DNA of 64,000 nucleotides from Paraburkholderia bonniea (GTDB lineage: Bacteria > Pseudomonadota > Gammaproteobacteria > Burkholderiales > Burkholderiaceae): positions 1,550,001 through 1,614,000 of the forward strand of contig NZ_QPEQ01000001.1 of the NCBI RefSeq assembly GCF_009455625.1, written 5' to 3'. Below the pieces are notes generated by a model. That model had not been told where the DNA came from. It saw only the letters and a program-made list of their open reading frames with translations, and searched no databases. This document shows, one piece after another, positions 19,162-27,414 of this stretch (its first letter is position 1; every line of letters starts with the position of its first letter). The position numbers and the translations under genes were made by a program.

Positions 19162-19460
19162 GGGTAGGAAGTCTGCTGAAAAAGGCGTGGAAAAAGGCGT
19201 TGAACGGCGAATTATAAAGGGATTGCGTCTGCGTCCGAGTGGCGCGCTGGCTGGAACAGCGCGCTGCGGCCCGGCTGCTGTGGATTTGTTGGCACGCACA
19301 GAGGCGAAATGGGTGAGGTGGATGAAGTGGGCGAGGTGTAGGTACGGCAGGGGAGGCTGTGCGGCCTGGTGTGGGGGACGCCCGGTGCCGGTTATACCGA
19401 AGCGCGGCGCGCATCCCCGTTTTCAGGCGGCCGGACGCTCGGACGGCCAGGCCCCGGACA

Positions 19461-19466
19461 TATAAT
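19461..19466 (+). promoter_or_regulatory. Perfect TATAAT -10 element before uvrD
   Basis: TATAAT lies 55 bp before the chosen uvrD start. No good TTGACA is found 17 bases upstream (the position reads CTCGGA), so promoter status is only suggested. Confidence 0.35.
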
Positions 19467-19520
19467 GGCGGGCGATTTTCGCTGCCACCCGCTGTTCTTC
19501 TGCTGTGTTCCCCCGCCCCC

Positions 19521-21884
19521 ATGTCCGATCTGCTCGCCAATCTGAATCCCGAACAACATGCTGCCGTCACCTTGCCTAATGAGCCGGCCCTGATTCTGGC
19601 TGGCGCGGGTAGCGGTAAAACCCGTGTCCTGATTACCCGCATCGCCTGGCTGATCCAGCAGCGGCTGGCTTCGCCCAGCACGGTGCTGGCGGTTACCTTC
19701 ACGAATAAAGCGGCGCGTGAAATGCTCGCGCGCCTTTCGGCGTTGCTGCCGCTCGATCCGCGCGGGATGTGGATCGGCACTTTTCATGGCCTGTGCAACC
19801 GCATGCTGCGGGCGCACCACCGCGATGCCGGACTGCCATCGACCTTCCAGATTCTCGATACCGCCGACCAGCTTTCGGCGCTCAAGCGCTTGATGAAAGG
19901 CTTGAATATCGACGACGAGAAATACCCGGCGAAAAATCTCCAGTACTTCATTAACAACGCCAAGGAGCAGGGGCTGCGGCCCAAGGATGTCGATGCCACC
20001 GACACCTTCAACCGCAAGTTCGTTGAGCTATACGAAGCCTACGACCAGCAATGCCAGCGCGAAGGCGTGGTGGATTTTCCGGAGCTGCTGCTGCGTTGCT
20101 ACGAACTGCTGGCGCACAACCCGCCGCTGCGCGCGCATTATCAGGCGCGCTTCACTCACATCCTGGTTGATGAGTTCCAGGACACCAACAAGCTGCAATA
20201 CGCGTGGCTCAAGCTGCTGGCGGGGCAAAACAGCCCGGTGTTCGCGGTGGGCGACGACGACCAGTCGATCTATGCGTTCCGTGGCGCGAACGTCGGCAAC
20301 ATGCGCGACTTCGAACAGGAGTTCAACGTCCGGCATTTGATCAAACTGGAGCAGAACTACCGCTCGCACGGCCATATCCTCGATACCGCGAATCACCTGA
20401 TTGCGCACAACGCACGGCGGCTTGGCAAAAATCTGCGGACTGACGCGGGTCATGGCGAGCCGGTGCGGGTCTATGAGGCCGCGTCAGATTCTCAGGAGGC
20501 GGGCTGGCTCGCCGAAGAAATCAAGGCGCTGATTCACACCGGCTGTTCGCGCAGCGAAATCGCGGTGCTGTATCGCAGCAATGCGCAGTCACGCACGTTA
20601 GAACATGCGCTGGTGAACGCGGGCATTGCTTATCGCGTGTATGGCGGGCTGCGCTTTTTCGAGCGCCAGGAAATCAAGCATGCGCTGGCGTATCTGCGGC
20701 TGATTGATAACCCGAACGATGACACTGCGTTTATGCGCGTGGTGAATTTCCCGACACGCGGGATCGGGGCGCGCTCGCTGGAGCAACTGGCAGATGCCGC
20801 GCGCTTGCATAACTGCGCGCTGGCAGCGGCGATTCCGTATGTGATGGGCAAGGCGGGCACGAGCCTCGGTGGTTTTGCCGGGTTGATCGAGCAGATGCGG
20901 GCGCAGACCCAGCAGATGAGCTTGCCGGACACGGTTGAACACGTGGTGCGTGCCAGCGGCCTGGAAGCCTTTTATCAAAACGAGCGTGAAGGCCAGGACC
21001 GGCTGGATAACTTGCAGGAGCTGGTGAACGCCGCCGTGGCATTTGTCAGCGAAGAAGGCTATGGCCGTGAGACGCCCGCGCGTTCGATTCCGTTGCGCCC
21101 GGGTGCCAGCGCTGCGCCCGAACTGACGCAGCTCAGCGCGGCACCTGACGCCGAGGTGTTCGACGCGGTGAGCCCGGCCGATCCTGCGCAAAACCCGGAC
21201 ACGATGACACCGCTGGCGGGCTTTTTATCGCACGCCTCGCTGGAGGCGGGCGACAACCAGGCCCAGGCGGGCCAGGATGCGGTGCAATTGATGACGGTGC
21301 ACGCCGCCAAAGGGCTCGAATTCATGGCGGTGTTTATCACCGGGCTTGAAGAGGGGCTCTTTCCGCACGAAAACAGCGCGCTCGAAGCCGATGGTCTGGA
21401 GGAAGAGCGCCGTCTGATGTACGTGGCGATCACCCGCGCCAAAGAGCGGCTGTATCTATCGTTTGCGCAAAGCCGGATGTTGCATGGCCAGACCCGCTAC
21501 AACATCCGTTCGCGCTTTTTCGACGAATTGCCGCCTGAAACTCTGAAATGGCTGACCGCGAAAGTCGAAGCCGGGGCCCGCTGGGGTGGCCGCTCCGATA
21601 ACGCGGGTTATGGCCGCGACTGGTTCGCGCGTCCCGGCCAGCGCCAGGAAGCTTACGCTGGCAGCGCTGAAGTGAATGCGCCGCTGCCAGCTTTTGCCAA
21701 TGCGCAGCGGGCAGCGGAAATTGGTTTTCGTGTGGGCCAGGCGGTGTTTCATACGAAGTTCGGCGAAGGTACGGTCACCGCGCTTGAGGGCGGTGGCACC
21801 GATGCAAAGGCGCAGGTCAAGTTCAAGCGGCATGGCGAGAAATGGCTCGCGCTGGCCGTGGCCAAACTTCAGGCGGTCGAATGA
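19521..21884 (+). CDS. uvrD: UvrD/Rep-family ATP-dependent DNA helicase
   Basis: 787 residues from the Met of MSDLLANLNPEQHAAV. Superfamily 1 motifs in order: Q motif LNPEQ, Walker A GAGSGKT near residue 34, motif Ia FTNKAAREM, motif II VDEFQDTN near 220, motif III GDDDQSIYAFRGA, motif IV YRS, motif V TVHAAKGLEF near 595 and motif VI YVAITRAKERL. The C-terminal 50 residues, FGEGTVTALEGGG onward, form the Tudor-like UvrD tail. It unwinds DNA 3' to 5' in nucleotide excision and mismatch repair. The last 4 bases overlap the start of mtn. Rep or PcrA are the alternatives; the Tudor-like tail favours UvrD. Confidence 0.93.
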   Translation: MSDLLANLNPEQHAAVTLPNEPALILAGAGSGKTRVLITRIAWLIQQRLASPSTVLAVTFTNKAAREMLARLSALLPLDPRGMWIGTFHGLCNRMLRAHHRDAGLPSTFQILDTADQLSALKRLMKGLNIDDEKYPAKNLQYFINNAKEQGLRPKDVDATDTFNRKFVELYEAYDQQCQREGVVDFPELLLRCYELLAHNPPLRAHYQARFTHILVDEFQDTNKLQYAWLKLLAGQNSPVFAVGDDDQSIYAFRGANVGNMRDFEQEFNVRHLIKLEQNYRSHGHILDTANHLIAHNARRLGKNLRTDAGHGEPVRVYEAASDSQEAGWLAEEIKALIHTGCSRSEIAVLYRSNAQSRTLEHALVNAGIAYRVYGGLRFFERQEIKHALAYLRLIDNPNDDTAFMRVVNFPTRGIGARSLEQLADAARLHNCALAAAIPYVMGKAGTSLGGFAGLIEQMRAQTQQMSLPDTVEHVVRASGLEAFYQNEREGQDRLDNLQELVNAAVAFVSEEGYGRETPARSIPLRPGASAAPELTQLSAAPDAEVFDAVSPADPAQNPDTMTPLAGFLSHASLEAGDNQAQAGQDAVQLMTVHAAKGLEFMAVFITGLEEGLFPHENSALEADGLEEERRLMYVAITRAKERLYLSFAQSRMLHGQTRYNIRSRFFDELPPETLKWLTAKVEAGARWGGRSDNAGYGRDWFARPGQRQEAYAGSAEVNAPLPAFANAQRAAEIGFRVGQAVFHTKFGEGTVTALEGGGTDAKAQVKFKRHGEKWLALAVAKLQAVE

Positions 21885-22738
21885 GCGCTCAGGGTTTTCA
21901 TGGGCTGAAACGGCAGGTACCGCTGAAGGTGGCGGATGGCCGTCGTCCGCTGGGTGTGCTGGCGGCGCTGCCTGAGGAACTGGGCGACCTGGTGGCGGCG
22001 ATGCGGGCGCAGTCGGCGGTTGAGAGCATCACGCTTGGGCGGCGTGAATACCACGTCGGTCTGGCTTATGGCGTGCCGTGCGTGGTGACGTTGGCGCGGG
22101 TGGGCAAGGTGGCGGCGGCGGCCACGGTGAGCGCGCTGATTCATGTCTTCGACGTTGAAGCGGTGGTGTTTACCGGTGTCGCGGGCGGGGTGGGCGACGC
22201 TGTGCGGGTGGGAGATGTGGTGGTGGCGCAGACGTTGTTACAGCACGATCTGGATGCGTCGCCACTCTTTGCCCGCTTTGAGGTGCCGCTTCTGGGCCGC
22301 ACGCATTTTGCGGCTGATGCCCGGCTGACCGCGCAACTGGCTAACGCCTGTGAGCAGTTTCTGGCGCAGCAGGGCGCGGCGCTGGCAGCGCGCTTCGGTG
22401 TATCGGATGTATCGGGGACATCAAGCACGCGCTTGCCGCAACTGCATCAGGGGCTGGTGGTGAGTGGTGACCAGTTTGTCGCTAGCGCCAGCGCTCATGC
22501 GGCGCTCAAGATGGCGGTGCCGGAGGCGCTTGCGGTCGAAATGGAAGGCGCGGCCATCGCCCAGATTTGCTATGAGTACGGCTTGCCGTGCGCGGTGGTG
22601 CGCACCGTATCTGACACCGCGGATCACGCTGCGCCCGCATCGTTTGAAGCATTTCTTGCGACCCTGGCGGCGAGCTATTCGAGCGGCATCCTGCAACACT
22701 TTCTCGTGGCGTACCAGCCGCAGCCTGCTGGCAGCTAA
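21881..22738 (+). CDS. mtn: 5'-methylthioadenosine/S-adenosylhomocysteine nucleosidase
   Basis: 285 residues from the ATG overlapping the uvrD stop. After about 28 unaligned residues the phosphorylase/nucleosidase fold begins with GVLAALPEELGDL, whose Glu is a catalytic position. VVFTGVAGGVGDAVRVGDVVVA is near residue 95, VEMEGAAIAQICYEYGLP near 210, and RTVSDTAD holds the catalytic Asp near 238. It cleaves adenine from MTA and SAH, recycling by-products of methylation and of quorum-signal synthesis. It is co-transcribed with uvrD by overlap and overlaps the convergent argO end by 4 bp. The long N-terminal extension may mean the true start is later. Confidence 0.88.
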   Translation: MSAQGFHGLKRQVPLKVADGRRPLGVLAALPEELGDLVAAMRAQSAVESITLGRREYHVGLAYGVPCVVTLARVGKVAAAATVSALIHVFDVEAVVFTGVAGGVGDAVRVGDVVVAQTLLQHDLDASPLFARFEVPLLGRTHFAADARLTAQLANACEQFLAQQGAALAARFGVSDVSGTSSTRLPQLHQGLVVSGDQFVASASAHAALKMAVPEALAVEMEGAAIAQICYEYGLPCAVVRTVSDTADHAAPASFEAFLATLAASYSSGILQHFLVAYQPQPAGS

Positions 22739-23367
22739 CGCAACTGCAGCACAGCGATGCTCAGCACCATCGTGCCTATCGCGCCATCCAGCAGCCGCCA
22801 TGCGGTGGCGCGTTTAAAGAGCGGGGCCAGCGCCCGCGCACCATAACCGAGTGCCACGAACCAGACGGTACTGACCACGATAGCGCCAAGCGCGAACGCG
22901 GCGCGCGCGCCTTGCGGCTCACGCGCGCCAGCCGTGCCAATCAGCAGGAACGTATCCAGATAAACGTGCGGATTGAGCCACGTGAATGCCAGCGTCATGC
23001 CGATCACGGGTAAGGCCCGCTGCACCGGTTGAGCGGCACCCGTTGCCGCTGTGCCATCGAGCACCGCATGGCCCGGACGCAGCGCGCGGCGTAGCGCATT
23101 CAGGCCAAACCACGCCAGATACGCCAGCCCGGCATACAGCACGGTATGGATGAACACCGGATAGCGTTCGACCAGCACCGCCGCGCCACCTACCCCCGCG
23201 CTAATCAGCAGCGCATCAGACAGCACGCAGAGCGCGACGATCTTGCCGACATGCGAGCGCAGGATGCCCTGGCGCAGCACGAATGCGTTTTGCGCGCCAA
23301 TCGTCGCAATGAGTGAGGCGCAGAGCAATACGCCGTGAGAAAACGCCAGTCCTTGTGTGCCTTGCAT
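22735..23367 (-). CDS. argO: LysE/ArgO-family amino acid exporter
   Basis: 210 residues with about six membrane helices. The signature GAQNAFVLRQGI near residue 24 and TWLNPHVYLDTFLLIG near 128 are those of LysE/ArgO. It exports basic amino acids (arginine or lysine) across the inner membrane. It diverges from the LysR-type gene argP, its usual activator, with a 97-bp AT-rich spacer that should hold the promoter and binding sites. Substrate choice between lysine and arginine cannot be read from the sequence. Confidence 0.9.
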   Translation of the reverse strand: MQGTQGLAFSHGVLLCASLIATIGAQNAFVLRQGILRSHVGKIVALCVLSDALLISAGVGGAAVLVERYPVFIHTVLYAGLAYLAWFGLNALRRALRPGHAVLDGTAATGAAQPVQRALPVIGMTLAFTWLNPHVYLDTFLLIGTAGAREPQGARAAFALGAIVVSTVWFVALGYGARALAPLFKRATAWRLLDGAIGTMVLSIAVLQLR

Positions 23368-23464
23368 AGCGATTGCCGTAGACGAAGAGATTGAATGGCG
23401 CTAGTCTGCGCACGAGTTCGCCATAAGAAAAGCTAATTTATTTAATGTCGATTAAGGATTTCTA

Positions 23465-24358
23465 ATGCTCGACTATGCGTTGCTGGGGGCGCTGGCCGCT
23501 GTGGTGCGTCATGGTTCGTTTGAACGCGCAGCGGGCGTGCTGAATCTCACGCCGTCGGCGGTGTCACAACGGATCAAGCTGCTGGAAGAACGGGTGGGCA
23601 GTGTGCTGGTCAAGCGTGGCCAGCCCTGTGTGGCAACGGCGTCGGGCGCGCTGTTGTGCCGTCATACCGAGCGGGTGCAAATGCTTGAGGCCGATCTGGG
23701 CGGGCATTTACCGATGCTGCCGGGTGTGCTGGCTGGACAGCGGCCCACGCTGCGAGTGGCGGTGAATGACGACAGCGCGGCCACCTGGTTTGTCGATGCC
23801 GTCGCGCCGTTTTGCGTTGAACGAGGCGTGCTGCTGGATCTGGTGATTGACGATCAGGACCACACCGCGCAACGCATCCGCGATGGCAGCGTGCAGGGCG
23901 CAGTGACAACTCAGGCTGAGCCAGTGCAGGGTTGCCGCTCAAGCAGGCTGGGGCGGATGCGCTATCGCGCGGTGGCGGCACCGGCTTTTCTGGCGCAGCA
24001 TTTTGCCGCTGGCGTGACGCGCGAAACCTTGCGTCACGCGCCCTGCGTCGAATTCAATCCCAAAGACCAACTGCAGCAGCGCTTTATCCGCCGCATCACG
24101 CGCGCCGAGCTGGCCCCGCCATCGCACTGGATGCCCCATGTGGCCGGGTTTTTACGCGCGTGCGTGACCGGCATGGGCTGGGGCATGTGCCCCGAGCGCA
24201 TGATCGCGCCGCATCTGGCGCAGGGTGAACTGGTGGAACTGGTACCAGGCCGTCATCTGGATATCGACCTGTACTGGCAAAGCTGGCGGCTGTCGATTGG
24301 CTGGCTGGACGACTTCGGCGTGATGCTGCGCACGCGCTGCAAGGAGTATCTCGACTGA
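23465..24358 (+). CDS. argP: LysR-family regulator ArgP
   Basis: 297 residues. The N-terminal winged helix reads ALAAVVRHGSFERAAGVLNLTPSAVSQRIK, close to the ArgP/LysG pattern; the substrate-binding domain follows from residue 92. AAGGA lies a few bases before the ATG. It senses basic amino acids and activates the divergent exporter gene. The arrangement argO-argP is conserved in many proteobacteria, which supports the name. Confidence 0.9.
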   Translation: MLDYALLGALAAVVRHGSFERAAGVLNLTPSAVSQRIKLLEERVGSVLVKRGQPCVATASGALLCRHTERVQMLEADLGGHLPMLPGVLAGQRPTLRVAVNDDSAATWFVDAVAPFCVERGVLLDLVIDDQDHTAQRIRDGSVQGAVTTQAEPVQGCRSSRLGRMRYRAVAAPAFLAQHFAAGVTRETLRHAPCVEFNPKDQLQQRFIRRITRAELAPPSHWMPHVAGFLRACVTGMGWGMCPERMIAPHLAQGELVELVPGRHLDIDLYWQSWRLSIGWLDDFGVMLRTRCKEYLD

Positions 24359-24434
24359 TCTCGCTTGAGCGCGGCGCTTTCGGCTGATGGTTGGTAGCGC
24401 TAATGGTTGAGAGTTGATAGCTGGCGTGTCTTGC

Positions 24435-25679
24435 TTACGAGGTTTCCGGCTGCGGAGATCCGTTGCTGGCGGGCACCTCATCACGGGTTTCGGGCATTGC
24501 CGCCCACACCAGCAGCACCGCTAGTGCCCCCGCCCCTGCCAGACCAAAAAAGCTGACCGTATTGCCGAAGTGGTCCGCGATAAACCCGGCCGCTGCGGTG
24601 CTGAGCGTCGCGCCAATTCCTGCCGCTAGTCCGAACAGCCCGATACACAGGTTGTAGCGGCCCTTGTCACCGGCGACATCGGCGGCGATCAGCGGCAGCA
24701 TCACGCCGAATACCGCTGCGCTCAGGCCGTCCAGCATCTGCACCGGCACCAGCAGATACGGGCTGCTGATGCCCGCGAACAACAACGCGCGCACCGGTAG
24801 CGCAGTGAAGCCAAGCAGCAGGATCGGCCGCCGTCCCCAGCGTTGCGCGGAGCGTCCCACCCACGGCGACATCATGGCGACGATGGCCTGCGGCACGATG
24901 ATGCATGCGGCAATGACGAGCTGCACGTTGTCGCCCATGCTGGCGGTGACTTCGCCCGCCGCGAGATTCAGCATCGCTGCGTTTGACAGATGGAACAGCA
25001 CGATGCATCCGGCGAACGTCAGCATGCGCTTGTCGCGCAGAAGTTCACGCAAGGTTTCGCGGTCTTCCTTTTCTGACGGCAGGGGCGTGGCAGCGTGCGG
25101 CGTGAGGCTAGCCTGAGTCTGGCGGATCATGCTGAGCGCAAACAGCGCCGGTAGCGCCAGCACAGCCGTGAGCCAGAACACAGCACGCGGCGAGATGTAT
25201 TCGCCACACAAGCCCATCAGCCCAGCGGCGACCGCGCTGCCGATCGAGGCCCAGCGCGCGTTACGCCCCAGCCGGTCACCCAGATCCTGGCGGCCCACCA
25301 GCGCAAACGACAGCGCCGCCATCGCCGGCACCAGCATGCAACTGGCGAAGCCGTGAAAGACCTCCGCGGCCATCACCGAGAGCATGGTTGGGCTGGCCGC
25401 CAGCAGCACGGCGCTCAGGATGATGGCGATGATCGCCCACGAAGCCGCGGCTTTTTTGTTGCGCATGGCATCGACCGCAGCCCCGGCAGGCACCTGGCTC
25501 ACCATCGCGCTGATGGTTCCCACCGAGAGCGCCATGCCGATCTCGCCCTGAGTCCATTTGTGTGAGGCAAGGTAAGACGCGATAAACGGGCCGAAGCCAG
25601 TTTGCACATTGGCGACGAAAAAGTTCAGCCAGTCGAGTGCCCGCAGGCTGCGGGCGTTAAGCAAATACCGGTTGCTCAT
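24435..25679 (-). CDS. MFS transporter
   Basis: 414 residues with about 12 hydrophobic segments split by a central charged loop near residue 200 (SEKEDRETLRELLRDKRM). VSQVPAGAAVDAMRNKKA between helices 2 and 3 corresponds to MFS motif A, altered from the GxLaDrxGrr consensus. PWVGRSAQRWGRRPIL in the second half is its counterpart. The start overlaps the stop of the upstream PRC-barrel lipoprotein gene (4 bp), so the two are translationally coupled. Substrate unknown; resemblance is to drug/sugar efflux-type carriers. Confidence 0.82.
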   Translation of the reverse strand: MSNRYLLNARSLRALDWLNFFVANVQTGFGPFIASYLASHKWTQGEIGMALSVGTISAMVSQVPAGAAVDAMRNKKAAASWAIIAIILSAVLLAASPTMLSVMAAEVFHGFASCMLVPAMAALSFALVGRQDLGDRLGRNARWASIGSAVAAGLMGLCGEYISPRAVFWLTAVLALPALFALSMIRQTQASLTPHAATPLPSEKEDRETLRELLRDKRMLTFAGCIVLFHLSNAAMLNLAAGEVTASMGDNVQLVIAACIIVPQAIVAMMSPWVGRSAQRWGRRPILLLGFTALPVRALLFAGISSPYLLVPVQMLDGLSAAVFGVMLPLIAADVAGDKGRYNLCIGLFGLAAGIGATLSTAAAGFIADHFGNTVSFFGLAGAGALAVLLVWAAMPETRDEVPASNGSPQPETS

Positions 25680-26635
25680 CGGACGCCCCGGCTAGAACTG
25701 GCGGCAGCGGGCGCGGAGGCGGTGGCGGCCTTGACGGGCGAGATGGCGCGCACGGGCTGGTTCGGGAGGTAAGGCGGCGCGGCCTTGATTTGCGTTTCAT
25801 CGAGGTCGATTTGTGGCTGCAGCACTTTGTTGCTGGTGACGAAATGCAACGCGTTCCAGTCAGCAGCAATCGTGCGCCGGTCGGGATTGACGATACCGCT
25901 GACGTCCAGCACCACCGCCTGAGGCTGGGCATTGGCGTCGATCAGCACATCAATGACGCGGCCAACCGCCGCATGGTCCGGGCGCTGGACGGTGCTATCC
26001 AGCAGCGGCAGTTGCGTGGCGCTGGCCGCCATTCGGGCATTGCTGCGGGCAGGGCTGCTGCCTTTGCTGACGCTCGCCGCTCCTGGCTGGCGCAAGGTGA
26101 TCGGAGCGCTTTTGGGGCGGGCGGCGGGATTGAAGCTAAACGCGCTCCACGGGAAAGTCACTTTGCGGTCACCGACGCCCATGAAGCCTTGCAGATTGAC
26201 CACCATTTCACGCGGTTTGCCATTGGCATCAGCGATTAAATCGACAGCCCGCCCAATCACCTTGCCATTGGTGCGTTGCACCTCACTGTCGAGCAGCCCG
26301 CGCGCGACGCTGTGTTCGAACTCGCGGATGCTGATGACCGGGGCGGGAGCGGGTATGGCGGGCGGGGTGGGGGCTGGAGGTGGCGGCTTGGGGGCGCGGG
26401 GCTTGGGCGCAGGCCGTTTGGCGGGCTTGGGTGTGAGGTCGGCAGGCTCATCAGGCTCAACCGGCTCGGGCGGCGGCGGACTGATTTCGGTTTCGACTGG
26501 CAGCACAGTGGCTTCGGTGACCGGGGCCGGTGCTTGCTGCGGCGGACCGAACGCGCCGCACCCTGACAGAAGCAGAAGCATTAGCACGACGCTAGAGCGC
26601 ACACGCAATACGGGAAGCAAGACACCGCCACTCAT
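25676..26635 (-). CDS. Proline-rich lipoprotein with two PRC-barrel-like repeats
   Basis: 319 residues. The signal ends with the lipobox LLSGC near residue 26. Residues 45-95 are a Pro/Glu/Lys-rich linker (stretches such as KPAKRPAPKPRAPKPPPPAP) that could cross the periplasm. Two similar modules follow: one near 110-165 (LDSEVQRTNGKVIGRAVDLI) and one near 215-275 (LDSTVQRPDHAAVGRVIDVL), each with a following VVxLxG/VVLDVSG strand, as in PRC-barrel domains. GGAG lies nine bases before the ATG. The gene overlaps the MFS transporter start. Function is unknown; a link between peptidoglycan or outer membrane and a partner is plausible from the architecture. Confidence 0.75.
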   Translation of the reverse strand: MSGGVLLPVLRVRSSVVLMLLLLSGCGAFGPPQQAPAPVTEATVLPVETEISPPPPEPVEPDEPADLTPKPAKRPAPKPRAPKPPPPAPTPPAIPAPAPVISIREFEHSVARGLLDSEVQRTNGKVIGRAVDLIADANGKPREMVVNLQGFMGVGDRKVTFPWSAFSFNPAARPKSAPITLRQPGAASVSKGSSPARSNARMAASATQLPLLDSTVQRPDHAAVGRVIDVLIDANAQPQAVVLDVSGIVNPDRRTIAADWNALHFVTSNKVLQPQIDLDETQIKAAPPYLPNQPVRAISPVKAATASAPAAASSSRGVR

Positions 26636-27414
26636 CTAGAAGTCTCCGGGGGGGCGAGAAGAAAAACAGCAGGGGTAACACATGGCGCAGAGCCTGTTGG
26701 GAGCGAGGCTTGAGCCAGGGCTGGCGGCACCGTGCGCCTGGGCTGCCTGGTCTGTGCTGCGGGCTTTGCCTTTGCCCTTTCAGCGTGATCTGGCGGCGCA
26801 CCGGTGAGCGACTCTGGCTGGCTGCGTGGGGGGTCGATTGTAAGCGATGTTGCCCGTGTGGCTGCGGGGCAAAAACAAATGGAAGGGGTTGGGTTGTGTC
26901 AGCGGTGCTGGCTTTGTGCCGTGCTTCTGGCGGGCGAGCGCTTGCGTGACGCGTGCGGTTCTGGAATGCGGCCGTGCTGGTGTTAGCGGGGCTGTGGTGG
27001 TGGGTTTGGTAGGTTTGGCCGTGGGTGGTGAGCGGCGCTAAGGTGGCTTGTGATGGTGCTGGATTGGATGGTGGGGTATGGGGGGCTGTAGCTGGTTGGG
27101 TGGCGATTGAAGGTGAATGTCATATCAGTTCAGCCTGATGTTGATTTGGGGTTTTGGTATTTTTTTGTTTACGCAAACTGGTTAATTGCCTTGTTGGTTG
27201 TTTAATTTTTATCTGCCTGGCTATGCTGAATACCATCATGTATAGATAAGAATCTATGAGAAAAATCGGGTTTTTCGTTTTAATTATGTTTTGCTAACGA
27301 TTAAATAAAAAATCTTTCGTTTTTTGATGTTCATCGGTTATCTTCGCTGTCCGAATGTTATGACAGAGACGGTCATGCATGCATATTGCATGTGTGACAG
27401 GGAGGAGATGCCCG
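26636..27414. other. Long spacer before vgrG, GC-rich then AT-rich
   Basis: No credible gene. The first 480 bases are GC-rich with many T/G runs; from about 27120 the DNA turns AT-rich, as in horizontally acquired or regulatory DNA. An inverted repeat ATAGAT-4-ATCTAT lies at 27242-27257 and a palindrome at 27378-27392. The vgrG promoter should be here. Confidence 0.5.
27378..27392. promoter_or_regulatory. Palindrome just upstream of the vgrG ribosome-binding site
   Basis: CATGCATATTGCATG has six-base arms around TAT. It ends nine bases before GGAGGAG (27401-27407), the vgrG ribosome-binding site. It could be an operator or a small leader hairpin; chance occurrence is possible in this AT-rich stretch. 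Confidence 0.3.
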
